Shown here: piece after piece, positions 9,991 through 22,201 of the stretch
Numbering within the stretch: position 1 is the stretch's first letter
How the letters are laid out: each line of letters starts with the position of its first letter
Source of the DNA: Neocallimastix lanati (nom. inval.)
Lineage: Eukaryota > Neocallimastigomycota > Neocallimastigomycetes > Neocallimastigales > Neocallimastigaceae
Assembly (NCBI GenBank): GCA_016946835.1
Contig: JACVTC010000409.1
Coordinates: 1 to 31,313, forward strand
DNA: 31,313 nt
Reading direction: 5' to 3'
Notes under the pieces: generated by a model
The model's database searches: none
Told to the model about the DNA's origin: nothing
The model's input: the letters and a program-made list of their open reading frames with translations, nothing else
Made by a program: the position numbers and the translations under genes

Positions 9991-10896
9991 TTAAACAAAC
10001 TGTTTATAATCTAAATTACTATTCAAATTATTAGACAATTCAAGTTTTTTTTAATTATTTTTTTTTATAATAGTTTTAAATATGAATTATGATAAATTAT
10101 TATTTATAATTATATATTAAGTTATATAAATAGCAAACTACTAGAAATAATAAATAATAAATATTATTAATATCATATTTACATGAATATTAAAATAAGA
10201 AATATATCACTAATAAACTTTTTCATTTATTATGCATATAAAAAAAATCTCCATTATTAAAACAGGGAGATTTTTTAATTGAATTATAATTAAATTAATT
10301 GAATTAATTATAAGAAAATTATAGGATTTGCCAGTGTATTTTAATTATTATACTACTAAAAAAATCTTGAGCTATTAAATTAATTATTATACTAATTTTT
10401 AATAATAAACCATTTTTTTTTTTAATAATATAAAAGAATTAATTTTAAATAAACCTTTAATAGTAAAAATAATTTTTTTCACTCTATATGTGCTTAATTA
10501 TTATTTTAATCTATTTTTTTAAATGGAGGAACGTTTTTAAATATATATATCTGTATTGACTGCTCCTATCCAGGCATAATTAAAATCTTTAAACTTACAA
10601 ATAAATATTTCAGTTAATGCATCATTATTTTTTTAGGTCTTTTTTTTTTTTTAAAAAAAAAAAATATTATCCAAATCGTTCGTTTGAAAAAAAAAACAAA
10701 AACAAAAACTATTTGGGTCGTCTCAATTAGTAGGACTATATATCATGATATAGATACACTTAGTAATTCTTGTAAGATTAAGAATATATTTTCCAATACT
10801 TAAAAATTTTACATGAATAATGAATAATTAATATACAATGTAATAATGAAAATGTAACTATTGACAAAAAATTAAAGTATGTAAATATTAATTATC
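9991..10896. other. AT-rich spacer
   Basis: No gene is visible. A perfect hairpin at 10242-10276 (AAAAAATCTCC against GGAGATTTTTT) looks like a bacterial terminator, but in this eukaryotic context no function is claimed. Confidence 0.55.
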
Positions 10897-11388
10897 TGTA
10901 ACGTGAATTCGGGGTGTAACCCAAAATAAGTAATACCACTAGGTTTGTATAAAATAAATAATAAGTAAACATTTTTTTTTTTAATAAAGGTTTTATTATT
11001 TTTTTTTTAAAGTTAAAATTTATTTTTTTATTTTTTTTTTATTTATTAATTAAAAATTTCTAATTAAATTACTTATTAAATAATTAATAAAAAACACAAT
11101 TTTTAAAAAATTCTTTTGAAGAAAATTCCCTCGTATTTATACAAAAAATTTTCAAAAGGAATTTTTTATGATGTAATTTTAAACCAATTAAGATAATTTG
11201 ATAAAACTTTTGATAAAATTTTTTTTGATAAGATAAGAACTTTTTAAAATAATTTTTGATAAGATAAGAATTTTTAAAATAAATTTTTTTATAAAAAGAA
11301 ATTATGCGGATTTGAACTCGAGAAGTTCAAATCAGTGACTTAGTTACTAACAACTAAGACAAGTTAATTATTTTTAAGATTCGTTACA
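10897..11388 (-). repeat. 3' LTR of the minus-strand gypsy relic
   Basis: On the minus strand the LTR starts TGTAACGAATC (11388 downward) directly after a purine-rich stretch, GAGGAGGACCA, a plausible polypurine tract. It ends in GAATTCACGTTACA at 10897. The ends form the inverted pair TGTAACG/CGTTACA with canonical TG...CA. Its position 3' of a chromodomain reading frame fits a Ty3/gypsy element. Inside lies a 7-bp hairpin (11339-11358). The sequence differs from the LTRs of the plus-strand element, so it is a separate family. The partner 5' LTR is not in the window. Confidence 0.7.
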
Positions 11389-11652
11389 TGGTCCTCCTCG
11401 AGGATTCGGATACCAGACGAATCTAATTCTAAACTAAAATTAATTTTTAATATACTAACGAGTGAACTTTTTACATTTAAAATACATGAATAAAGATATT
11501 TAATAAATTTAACTATATAAAAAGATAAAATAATTTTTTTTTTTTTAAAAAATAATTTGATATTAATAAAATATTTGAATTCAATTTTGATATTAATAAG
11601 AGTTTAAATATAATAAAATAAAATAAAATAAAATAGAATAAAATATTTTTTG

Positions 11653-12831
11653 TTATTTATCCCTTGAATTGAAATCCTTAAGAAGTTCAGGGCAATTTAA
11701 ATTAGATTCGGGTTCCCATGAAGATTCTGAAATTGGATAACCTTTCCATTTGATTAAATATTGAATTTTTCCATAGTAAGTTCTTTTATCCAATATTTTC
11801 TCGACTTCATATTCTTCTTCGTTATTGACTATTACCGGTGGTGGTGGTTGGTTTCTTCCAAAAGTATCTTCGTAGTAGGGTTCAAGTTCTGTGACATGAA
11901 TAATGGGATGAATTCGTAATTTCTTCGGAAGTTCTAATTTATTAGGTAACTGGTGATACTTTCTGGATGATTTTGAAAGGACCGAGTTTTCTCGGTTTAA
12001 GTTTCTTGTTCATATTTCTGAGTACTAAGGAGCTATTTAGCCAGACTTTGTCGTTTGCTTTAAATTCTGGAGGTTTAATTCGGTGTCTATTTGCATATTC
12101 TTCCTGCTTTTTGCTTGCAGACTCTAAGTTCTTCTTTAATTCTTTAGATAGATCTGTTAAGTTCTTCACAAGTTCTTCAGCTCTGGGAACATTTATGTTA
12201 CTTGGAATTTCAGGAGAATGTCTTGGGTTGTAACCGTAATTTGCAAAGAAAGGAGAATAATTAGAAGATTCCTGGAGAGCATTATTGTAACTGAATTCGG
12301 TTAAATAGAGATAATTTTCCCAATCTGATCCTTTGAAATTTGTGAAACATCTAAGGTATTGTTCTACAACGGAGTTCACCCTCACTGTCAAACCGTGGGT
12401 GTGGTGATGGAATGGCGAAGTATTCATATTAATTCCAAGAGCTTTACAGATAGCAATCCAAAATTTAGAAGTGAATTGGGATCCACGATCGGAAAGAATT
12501 TCATCAGGAAGTCCATGAAGTCTGAAGATCGATTTCATGAAAGCAGAAGCGGTATCAATAGCAGAAGGGATATTTGCAAAAGGAATGAAGTGAGACATCT
12601 TGGAAAAACGATCAACGGTAACAAATATACAAGTAAACCCATTGGAAAGTGGTAAATCAGTAATAAAATCTATAGAGACTGAAGACTAAGGACGAGAAGG
12701 GATTTCCAAAGGTTGTAAAAATCCATAAGGTTTATGTCGGAGTACCTTTGAACGACAACAAGTTTCGCAAGATCAGATGTCTTGAGCGTCAGAGATAAGG
12801 GAAGGCCACCAAAAGTCACGATTTAAGAGAT
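11653..12831 (-). pseudogene. Ty3/gypsy integrase plus chromodomain, truncated
   Basis: Reading from 12831 downward: the end of the zinc-binding region (RDFWWPSL, then CETCCRSK), the integrase core with SIDFITDLP, the DRGSQFTSKFW block near 12480 and the NSVVEQYLRCF block near 12360, then KVWLNSS and [12 protein letters not shown] frame change near 11945 follows, after which [14 protein letters not shown] and a chromodomain ([10 protein letters not shown], then [17 protein letters not shown]) run to a stop at 11653. In-frame stops near 12775 and 12690 and the lost DGQTERVN spacing show decay. RT, RNase H, protease and Gag are missing because the reading ends abruptly at 12831, where the LTR of another gypsy element begins. 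The chromodomain marks it as a chromovirus. Confidence 0.8.
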
Positions 12832-13567
12832 TGTAAAGATATGATCAATATCTTTAGTACATTAATTAATTTATTTTGTACATTAAATTATTTAATGTAA
12901 TTCACGTTTACAATAATGCTAATGCATTAAATTATGTAAAATATATTAATTTATGAAATTAATTGATTTATGAAAATTAATAATAATTTTATATTTCATA
13001 TAATATATAAATTTAAAAATATAAAATTAATTTTTAAATAACCTAAAATTTAGTAATAAAATATATTAATAATTTTAGTTTAGTTTAATTTTAGTTTAGT
13101 TTAATTTTAGTTTAGTTTAATAATCATAAAAATTAAATAGTAATATATAATTAATAGTATTAATAATAAAAGAATAATAAATAAATAATAAATAAGAACT
13201 TATTCAATTTGAGTCAAAACAAATTGAATAAAAAGCTTATTGAATTAGTTTTAGATTTTTATAACTTTATTTAATTTTAGATTAGTTTTTGTTTTATATT
13301 GAATATATATTTAAATAAATAGAAATAGTATATTATAATATAATTAAGAAAAAATATAAATACATGTAAAATTATTCTATTAAAGAAAATGTAGTTGTTA
13401 TTAACTATTTTGCAGTTAATAACTAATAAAAAGAATTTTTATAATAAAGTGATTAATAAAAGAATTTTTTTTTAAAAAATAAATTTCATTTGAGTATTGT
13501 TATTGATAGTGTTGTTTTTTGTTTTTTTTTTCGTAATTGTAATCTGCTCCATAAGGAACATTTTACA
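12832..13567 (+). repeat. 5' LTR of the plus-strand gypsy element (family A)
   Basis: 736 bp, from TGTAAAGATATGATCAATATC to CATAAGGAACATTTTACA, with TGTAAA/TTTACA inverted ends. A TATAAATACA box lies near 13356, and a stem-loop with a 10-bp perfect stem lies at 13397-13423. Three copies of a TTTAGTTTAGTTTAA unit lie near 13075-13120, where the 3' LTR has four. It differs from the 3' LTR (19008-19770) by this repeat number and scattered single-base changes, so the pair is not freshly inserted. Confidence 0.9.
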
Positions 13568-14110
13568 ATAACAACTACCTTGTTATAAAAAGTGGAGCAC
13601 GTTACGATCACAGAGATAGAGACCTACCAGTTAAAGAACTACCAGTGTTAGAGCATACTATCCAGTTAAAAATCTACCAGTTAGAAGAACTACCAAGTTA
13701 GAGAATATAGCAGTTAGAAAACTACCAGTTAGAGAAGACTACCAGTTAGAAAACTTACCAAGTGTAGAGAGGCAACTTAACCATATAGAAAACTAACCTA
13801 TTTAGAAAACTACCACATTTGAAGAATTACTAAGAGCAGAAACAAGAAGTAATAATGAGAAGAAGTACTAGTTGAAGAAGTACTAATATAATTGCACCCA
13901 TTAAGTCGCCGCCGTGATTACTAATATATATTGGAATATTTAGATTATTTTTATTTAAACTTATTATTATTATAATAATTTTGTTTACTCGACGGGCACC
14001 ATAATTCAAGCGGTTAGAGCCAAGTCGACTTTACATAATATTATAATAGTAAATTTAAATAAAAAATAATAATCGTATATAAGAATTCTTTTAATTTTAT
14101 TTTTTCAAAG
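13568..14110 (+). other. Gypsy leader with degenerate tandem repeats
   Basis: The untranslated leader lies between the 5' LTR and Gag. From about 13628 to 13825 a roughly 15-bp motif, ACTACCAGTTAGAAA, recurs about ten times with changes in spacing and sequence. I cannot identify a standard tRNA primer-binding site right after the LTR. Near 13990-14025 lies the GC-richer phrase GCACCATAATTCAAGCGGTT. Confidence 0.6.
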
Positions 14111-15526
14111 TGGAAGAACTTAATATTAGGCTAAGAAACCTCCACATTGAAGATATGGCGGAATCGTGGACGAGAAGAAAAACGGAAGGTCAGTAAGCCA
14201 CCGATTTTTAACGGTGAAAGAAAAGAACTTAAAGGGTTCCTCACAATTGTAAATATGAACTTTGAGGATACCCCAGATGACTTTCCAGACGATAGATCAA
14301 AGGTTAGATTTATAACCTCATTCTTAAGAGGTGATCCTTTAAATTGGGCCTCAAATCTATGGGATAATGAAGATCCCTTGATCGATAATTTAAATAATTT
14401 TAAGAGGGAACTTAAAATTAATTATGGGGATCCAGAAGTGGAGACAATTGTGGCTAATGGTAAATTAGATACCATTCGTCAGAAAAAATATGGGCAAGTG
14501 TTAGAATATATTAACCAGTTCAAAACAACTTGCCAAAATTCGGACTTCAACGAATCAGCCAAAATTTATATGTTTCTTAAAGGATTACATTACAAAATGA
14601 GGGAACAATTAGCCGTTGTTAACCCAAATCCAGATTCCCTTAACAAGTTGTATACCGATGTAATTCAAATTGAAAATTTGTCAAAGCGAACTAATCTTGT
14701 TGAATTCTATTATAATCAGCAACGAGTTAGAAATTCGCAACAAAACAGTAACCACAACCAGAGAAATAGTAGTCGTCGTGATGATCCTATGGATGTTGAT
14801 TTATTTAGGATCAAAAATGATAGATATAGAAGATACAACCAGAACTATAATCAAAATTTATATGTTGAAAATAAAAGAGACTTTTCTGAAGAAAAGAAAA
14901 AAGGTCTTTGTTTTTTATGTAAACAACCAGGACACTTACAGTTTAATTGTCCTAACAGAAAAAGACCTTCTGGAGTTAAACACAAGAATAAAATTAGAGA
15001 AACAGATGAAAATCTTCCATCGGCAAAATTAAGAAGAATTAGAATGATCAAGGAATCCGATGATGCTCAAAAAATTAGAGCTATTACTGATGAAGAAAAT
15101 GCTATGAATAAAAGAAAGAACAATATAATTACTTTCTATATAAAAACAAATGATATTGAAGAAGTTCCAGTTAGGGTTCTTATCGACTCTGGCTCGGATT
15201 TGAATTTTATTCATCCTTCGTTCGTTAATAAAAACAAAATTAAATTGAATGAAGTTAAAAGATCTTTCAATGTTACTGGACTAGGATATGGTATCTCTAC
15301 CATCTACGAACAAACTGAAAAGTGTATCTTACGATTCAAGAACCATTTTGAAGTTATTCAACTCTATGCACTTTATATTCCTGATGTAGATATCATTCTA
15401 GGTATTCCTTGGATTGAAAAGCATTGTCCAATGAATTATCATGATTCAAGAAAAATATCCTTTCCTTCTGGTTATTGCGCTAGGAACTGTAATAATGGTA
15501 AAAGAAAAAGAAAAAAACAAAAATAG
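14111..15526 (+). pseudogene. Ty3/gypsy Gag with aspartic protease
   Basis: The open frame runs from 14147 to 15526 (459 codons) but opens at a TTG, not an ATG. The likely real N-terminus is in another frame (VEELNIRLRNLHIEDMAES from 14111), so a frameshift near 14160-14195 is probable. In order: a retrotransposon Gag/capsid region (residues about 15-180, including FLRGDPLNWA and YGDPE), a basic linker, a CCHC zinc knuckle C-X2-C-X4-H-X4-C (255-268), and a retropepsin-like protease with the catalytic LIDSGSDLNF (about 345-354) and the ILGIPW flap-end motif (417-422). Gag forms the virus-like particle and the protease cuts the polyprotein. The frame then degenerates into an Asp/Ser repeat region (15680-15720) before Pol. 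Confidence 0.85.
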
Positions 15527-15860
15527 AAGCAAGAAAGGTTCAAAGAAGTGTAAGATCGATATCGAACCTGAAGAAGAAAATTCCTATGAACCAAGTACTC
15601 CATATAAGTTGTAAACCCTCTGGGATTCCGAATCAGAAAGCGAAGCTGAATACGTCCGTGGAAGAAAAGTTAGAACCATTAATGATAGTGATAGTGATAG
15701 TGATAGTGATAGTATTAATATTAGTGTTAAAGATAATGATTGTAGTAAAGAAAAAATTAACTTTGTAATTTTAGAGAACTTAGTACAATAGATAAAATCA
15801 AAAAATCATGTAATTTTTATTAAATCATGTAAAAATGAAATTTTAAATAAAGAAAGTAAA

Positions 15861-18800
15861 TTGGTCGCCGAACCAACAAACTATTTTTTTTCTTATCAAA
15901 ATTGTGTGTTAGACAATTTGTGTAACTGTCTGATTATTCAGAATTTAGATAATAATAATATTGTTAACGATAGTGATAATAAAATTTCTATTCCTCCTTG
16001 TTATCTCGATTATATTGAAGTTTTTGATGAAAAGAATTGTAATAAATTACCTCCCCATAGAGAATATGATTGTGAAATAAATTTAAAGGATAATTCAATT
16101 CTATTCTATGGTCCTATTTATCCTTTAACAGAAGCAGAACGGGATGAATTGAAAAAGTATATTAAAGAAAACTTAGCAAAAGGATTTATTAGAAAAATCC
16201 AAATCACCAGCTGGTGCCCCTGTCTTATTTGTTAAAAAGAAAGATGGCACTTTGAGATTATGTATTGATTACAGAAAATTAAATGAAATGACTATTAGAA
16301 ATTCATATCCTTTACCATTAATAAGTGAATTAATTGACAGAGTTAAAGGTGCTAAATATTTTACTAAGTTTAGATCTTAAATCTGCATATAACTTAGTAA
16401 GAATAAAAGAAGGTGATGAGTATAAGACTGCTTTTAGAACTCGTTATGGACATTATGAATATCTTGTTATGCCTTTTGGGTTAAAGAATGCACCTGCTAC
16501 ATTTCAACATTTTATAAATGATGTTCTTAGTGACTACTTAGATGATTTTGTTATCTCATATATCGACGATATTCTTATTTATTCAAATAACTTAGAAGAA
16601 CATCATGAACATGTTAGAAAAGTGTTGAAAAAACTTTTAGATAATAATTTATATGTTAAACTAGAAAAATGTGAATTCGATGTAACGGAAACCTCCTTCC
16701 TGGGCTACATCATATCTAAAGATGGTCTTAAACCTGATCCTGAAAAAATTAAAGCTATTTTAGATTGGCCTGTACCTACTAATGTCAAAGCAGTTCAGTC
16801 ATTTATTGGACTTTGTAATTATTATAGAGTTTTCATTAAAGACTTTGCCAAAATAGCTTTACCAATACATAAACTCACTCGTAAAAATGTACCTTTTATT
16901 TGGGGACCTGAGCAACAGAATGCTTTTGTTAAATTGAAAGAACTTTTCACATCTGCTCCAATTTTAATTAATCCTGATAGTAATAAACCGTTTATCGTTG
17001 AAACTGATGCTAGTAACTTTGCAGTTGGAGCTGTACTTTCTCAAGAAGTTGATGGCAATCTCCATCCAGTTGCCTTTATTTCTTCGAGTTTGACCAAGTC
17101 TCAAAGAAACTACCCCATTTATGATAAGGAACTTCTCGCTATTAAAGTTGCTTTAGAGCAATGGCGTCACTTTTTAGAGGGTGCTCGTCATCCCTTTACT
17201 ATTTACACTGATCATAAAAATTTAACATTTCCTAGAAAACCGGAAATGCTTTCGCAACGTCAAATTAGATGGTATGAATTTTTATCTCGTTTTGATTTTA
17301 ATATTGTCTATAGATCTGGGAAAAAATCGGGGTAAACCTGATTTACTATCTAGGAGAAGTGATCATTTATTTAATTTGAATTTAATTCTTCTTGTCGTGT
17401 TATTAACTGTTTTACTATTAATAATGATACCCTTGCTAATTCTATTTTGAATGCTCTTGAGAATGATGAATTCTATAATTCTGTTAAATCATCCTTATCT
17501 ATTAATAATGCTGTTAACCCTAAAATTCAAAATATTAATAAATTTATGATTGATAAAGAAGGATTTTTACTCTTTAATAATCTGATTTATGTTCCTAAAT
17601 CGATTCGAACGAGAGTTCTTGAACTCCATCATGACTCTCCTACTGCTGGTCATTTTGGTGTTTCTAAGACTCAAGAATTACTTAGCCGCAATTTTTGGTG
17701 GCCTAATTTTTCTCTTGATGTTAAAAAATTTATTAAGTCTTGTGAAGTTTGCTGTAAATCAAAAATTCCTAGACACAAGCCATATGGACTTCTTTCACCC
17801 TTGTCCACTCCTAATAGAGCTTGGTCTGATATTTCTATGGATTTTATCGTTGAATTACCTAAGTCTAAAGATATGACTACAATTATGGTTGTTGTTGATC
17901 GTTTGACTAAAATGGCTCATTTTATTCCTTTTCGTTGTCTTCCTATTGCTTCAATTGCTGCTGATGCTTTTATCTCGAATATTTTTAAATTACATGGTTT
18001 CCCTGATTCTATTATTTCTGATAGAGGATCGCAATTTACATCTGAATTTTGGAATCGCTTATGTAAACTTCTTGATATTACTCATTCTCTTTCTACCTCT
18101 TAACCATCCGGAGACTGATGGTCAAACGGAGAGGGTGAACGGAATATTGGAACAATATCTTCGTTGTTTCATAAATGAAAGGCAAAATAATTGGGTCGAT
18201 TTACTACCTTTCGCTGAATTCGCTTACAATAATACTTTACATCAATCTATAAATCAATCACCATTCTTCGCAAACTATGGTTTTAATCCTAATTTAGTCC
18301 TGAGATTCCATCCTCAGAAAGACCAAGTAGAGCTGAAAAAAAGAATATTAGATATTAATAAAAATATTGAATTTTTAAAAAGAAACTTAGAAGAAGCTAA
18401 GAAAACTTATAAAAAATACGCCGATTTGAAAAGACTTCCTTCCCCTAATTTCGAAGTCGGTAAAAAAGTTTGGTTACTTAAAGGATCTACTACTAAGAAT
18501 GTTAAAGAAAACTAGCCGATCAATTGATAGGTCCTTTTGAAATAATTGAAAAAGTTAGTCCCTTAGCGTACAAACTTAAACTACCTAATAATATGCATTG
18601 TCATCCAATTTTTCATGTTTCTTTACTTGAACCTTATTATGAGAATGAATTGAAGATAGAAATGTTAATAAAACGAAAGAGTATAAATTTAACTACAAAT
18701 AATTCCGATATGATTCCAGATAAAATAATTAATATGAGAACTTATAAAGGAAAGAATCGTTTTCTTATCTCTTGGAAAGGATCAAATGAAGACTCTTGGA

Positions 18801-18997
18801 TAGATGAAGATCAAATTTTAGATAAACAATTAATTCAGGAATACTTTAGAAAAAATAAGAAAAATAAAACAAGAACAAAGGATCAAGAATCTATTAAGAA
18901 TGATGATCATGCCAATGATTTCATTGTAAGACATAAATATCAACCCTTTGTTATAGAACTTCCCTCAAGAAATGATTCTCGCAGGAGCTCGACTTAA
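15861..18997 (+). pseudogene. Ty3/gypsy Pol (RT, RNase H, integrase, chromodomain), multiple frameshifts
   Basis: Domains in order: the RT start (PPHREYDCEINL near 16050), RT core with MPFGLKNAPATFQ and catalytic YIDD (16559-16570), RNase H (ETDASNFAVGAVLSQE near 17000, YDKELLAI, YTDHKNL), the zinc-binding H-H-C-C region (LHHDSPTAGHFG, then CEVCCKSK near 17750), integrase core (SDISMDFIVELP, DRGSQFTSEFW, then DGQTERVNGILEQYLRC), and the [16 protein letters not shown] and [13 protein letters not shown] segment leading into a chromodomain-like end ([17 protein letters not shown]). The frame breaks at about 16195, 16365, 17325, 17388, 18090 and 18500. All catalytic residues I can locate remain. 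So many small shifts with kept protein similarity point either to recent decay or to uncorrected homopolymer errors. Confidence 0.88.
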
Positions 18998-19007
18998 AGG
19001 GCGAGAT

Positions 19008-19770
19008 TGTAAAGATATGATCAATATCTTTAGTACATTAATTAATTTATTTTGTACATTTAAATTATTTAATGTAATTCACGTTTACAAAATAATACTA
19101 ATGCATTAAATTATGTAAAATATATTAATTTATGAAATTAATTGATTTATGAAAATTAATAATAAATTTATATTTCATATAATATATAATTTAAAAATAT
19201 AAAATTAATTTTAAATAACCTAAGATTTAGTAATAAAATATATTAATAATTTTAGTTTAGTTTAATTTTAGTTTAGTTTAATTTTAGTTTAGTTTAATTT
19301 TAGTTTAGTTTAATAATCATAAAAATTAAATAGTAATATATAATTAATAGTATTAATAATAAAAGAATAATAAATAAATAATAAATAAGAACTTATTCAA
19401 TTTGAGTCAAAACAAATTGAATTAAAAAGCTTATTGAATTAGTTTTTAGTTTTTTATAACTTTATTTAAATTTAGATTAGTTTTTGTTTATTTTATATTT
19501 GAATATATATTTAAATAAATAGAAATAGTATATTATAATATAATTAAGAAAAAATATAAATACATGTAAAATTATTCTATTAAAGAAAATGTAGTTGTTA
19601 TTAACTATTTTGCAGTTAATAACTAATAAAAAGAATTTTTATAATAAAGTGATTAATAAAAGAATTTTTTTTAAAAAATAAATTTCATTTGAGTATTGTT
19701 ATTGATAGTGTTGTTTTTGTTTTTTTTTTTTTTTCGTAATTGTAATCTGCTCCATAAGGAACATTTTACA
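19008..19770 (+). repeat. 3' LTR of the plus-strand gypsy element (family A)
   Basis: 763 bp, same ends as the 5' LTR (TGTAAAGATATG and GGAACATTTTACA). TTAGTTTAG units number four. The stem-loop is at 19597-19623. It is followed at 19771 by GGTAT and copia coding sequence, whereas the 5' LTR is preceded by GAGAT and minus-strand gypsy sequence. The expected 5-bp target duplication is therefore absent. Confidence 0.9.
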
Positions 19771-20760
19771 GGTATTTACGAAGAAATATGATGGGAATAA
19801 TAATTTAGAAAAATACAAAGCAAGAGTAGTAGTAAAAGGATATAATCAAATTGAAGGAGTCGATTATGAATTACTTTTTCTCCAACACTACCAGTAGAAA
19901 GTTTAAGATTAACAATAGCATTAGCTTCTTTATTTAATCGGAACATTCAACAATTAGATGTGAAAGACGCATATCTCAATGCCAAATTACATAATGATAT
20001 TTATATGAAAACTACCAGAAGGACATGAAAATTATAATGAAGGTTATTGTAAATTAAATAAGGCACTGTATTGATTGAAATAGAGCTGGTCGAGAATGGA
20101 ACCAAACAATTAGTAAATTTTTGATCAAAAAAGGGCTATATCAATTAAGAAGTGAACAATGTTTATTCGTTAAGTGAGATAATAAAAATAATGTAATATG
20201 TTTAGTAGCTTTATATATCGATGATATGTTAATAACAGGTATTAAAAAAGAATTTTTAATATTAGTAATATATTAAGAACAATTTTAAAATATCCAAGTG
20301 CGAAGAAATAAATCATATTTTAGGATTAAATGTTAGGAAAAATAAATTTGGATATACAATCTCTCAAGAAAACTATATTGAAAACATTTTAAAAAAATTT
20401 AATATATTAAAGAAAATCAAAAGCTTCTACTCCATGTACTGGTGATGACATTAAACTAATTAATAAAACACTTTTTGATAAGACTATTTACCAGAGCGCA
20501 GTTGGTTGTTTAATACATGTATCTAAATCGATAAGACCTGATATATCTTTCTCTGTTAGTAAGGCATCAAGAAAAAATTCAAATCCAACAGTATCAAATT
20601 GGAACAAAGTAGTCAACATCCTTAAATATTTAAATCAAACTAAGAATTATTACATTTCATACAAAAATAAAGGAAAATTAATTGGTTATACAGATTCTGA
20701 TTTTACTAGAGATTTATCAAATAGCAAATCCACTTCAGGAAAATTTTTTTTCTTAGCCTC
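19771..20760 (+). pseudogene. Ty1/copia reverse transcriptase fragment
   Basis: The reading begins in mid-protein right at the LTR edge: VFTKKYDGNNNLEKYKARVV. It continues with LPVESLRLTIALASLFN, QLDVKDAYLNAKL, the catalytic LYIDDMLITG (YIDD at 20214-20225), SAVGCLIHVSKSIRPDISF, and the RNase H opening GYTDSDF (20684-20704) with SKSTSGKFFFLAS. These are the conserved Ty1/copia RT and RNase H blocks. Stops and frame changes near 19890, 20030, 20072 and 20270 show it is dead. Gag, protease and integrase are missing on the left. At 20760 it is interrupted by an LTR insertion, and its reading resumes at 22207. Confidence 0.9.
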
Positions 20761-22201
20761 TGTAAAAATGTTCCTTATGGAGCAGATTACAATTACGAAA
20801 AAACAAAAAAAACAACAAAAACAACACTATCAATAACAATACTCAAATGAAATTTATTTTTTAAAAAAAATTCTTTATTAATCACTTTATTATAAAAATT
20901 CTTTTTATTAGTTATTGTAAAGATGTGATTATCCAATCACATTTTAAATTAAAAATTTTTCTTGTGTAATTCAAAAATGTAAATTATTCTTTGATTTATA
21001 AAATAATAAGCAAAGTAAATAAATCATATGAACTAAATTTTTGAATTATATTCTTTAAGCCACAAGATAAATTTTTAATGTAATAATTTTTATAAATTTT
21101 AATTCTGAGAAAATTATTGTTGTAAAATAATTTAAATGAATTAATTAAAGTTTAAAACAAAATAAATTAATAATTTATTTTGTGAAAATTAAGTTTCAAA
21201 ATTTAATCATGACTCCTTTAACATTGTTTTTAAATCGAAAATAAATAAAGACTTTACTTATAATATTAAAATAATAAATAGATAATAAATGTACTTAATT
21301 TTAATTATTTAGTATTTAGTTTTATTAATAATTATATTTTTCTAAATTTAGTTATAGTTTATAAATTTATTATTTAATAAAATTCATTAGGATAGTTTTA
21401 TATTAAAATATATGTAATTTAAATAAAATAATATATTATCAATGTATTTAGGAAAGGTATAAATAGAAGATACTTTTCACATTTTTTCTCGATGTAATTG
21501 TTATTTTAACGAATAACTATTAAATATTAATAAAATATATTTTAATAAAAAATTTTTTAATAAAATAAAATTTATTGTATTTTGTTATTGTAATCTATTT
21601 TTGTGTTTTCTTTTACAGTTATTAACTGTAAAATAGTTAATAACAACTACATTTTTTTTTAATAGAATAATTTTACATGTATTTATATTTTTTCTTAATT
21701 ATATTATAATATACTATTTCTATTTATTTAAACATATATTCAATATAAAATAAACAAAAACTAATCTAAAATTAAATAAAGTTATAAAAAACTAAAACTA
21801 ATTCAATAAGCTTTTTATTCAATTTGTTTTGACTCAAATTGAATAAGTTCTTATTTATTATTTATTTATTATTCTTTTATTATTAATACTATTAATTATA
21901 TATTACTATTTAATTTTTATGATTATTAAACTAAACTAAAATTAAACTAAACTAAAATTATTAAAATATTTTATTACTAAATTTTAGGTTATTTAAAAAT
22001 TAATTTTATATTTTTAAATTTATATATTATATGAAATATAAATTTATTATTAATTTTCATAAATCAATTAATTTCATAAATTAATATATTTTTACATAAT
22101 TTAATGCATTAGCATTATTTTGTAAACGTGAATTACATTAAATAATTTAATGTACAAAATAAATTAATTAATGTACTAAAGATATTGATCATATCTTTAC
22201 A
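20761..22201 (-). repeat. Solo LTR (family A), inverted, itself interrupted
   Basis: This is the reverse complement of the gypsy LTR at 12832-13567: it opens TGTAAAAATGTTCCTTATGG and closes ATTGATCATATCTTTACA. It is flanked by a perfect 5-bp duplication GCCTC (20756-20760 and 22202-22206). Joining the flanks restores the copia reading ...LAS|GSIAWMSRQQ. It is split by another solo LTR at 20916-21617. Without that insert and its duplication its length is 734 bp, matching the full LTR. Confidence 0.93.
20916..21617 (+). repeat. Solo LTR (family B), nested inside the family-A LTR
   Basis: 702 bp, from TGTAAAGATGTGATTATCC to TGTGTTTTCTTTTACA, flanked by GTTAT on both sides (20911-20915 and 21618-21622). 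It has a TATAAATAGA box near 21452 and a stem-loop at about 21500-21517. The body differs from family A but the ends and the TATA/stem-loop layout are shared. It landed inside the stem-loop of the older LTR, so it is the younger insertion. Confidence 0.92.

Noticed and set aside
10242-10276. Perfect hairpin followed by T-run, like a bacterial intrinsic terminator
   Set aside because: The context is eukaryotic, no gene ends there, and A/T-run hairpins are expected in such DNA.
11305-11360. tRNA-like stretch: minus strand GAGTTCAAATCC resembles a B box, with a hairpin nearby
   Set aside because: The stem and loop lengths do not make a tRNA cloverleaf, there is no acceptor pairing, and it lies inside an LTR.
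11967-12655. Plus-strand open frames opposite the gypsy integrase
   Set aside because: They are shadows of the minus-strand integrase, which carries recognisable motifs.
13990-14030. tRNA D-arm-like phrase CAAGCGGTTAGAGC
   Set aside because: No matching T-arm or acceptor stem follows; it is probably coincidental within the gypsy leader.
14851-15214. Minus-strand open frames opposite Gag-protease
   Set aside because: They are antisense shadows of the zinc knuckle and protease region; no family signal.
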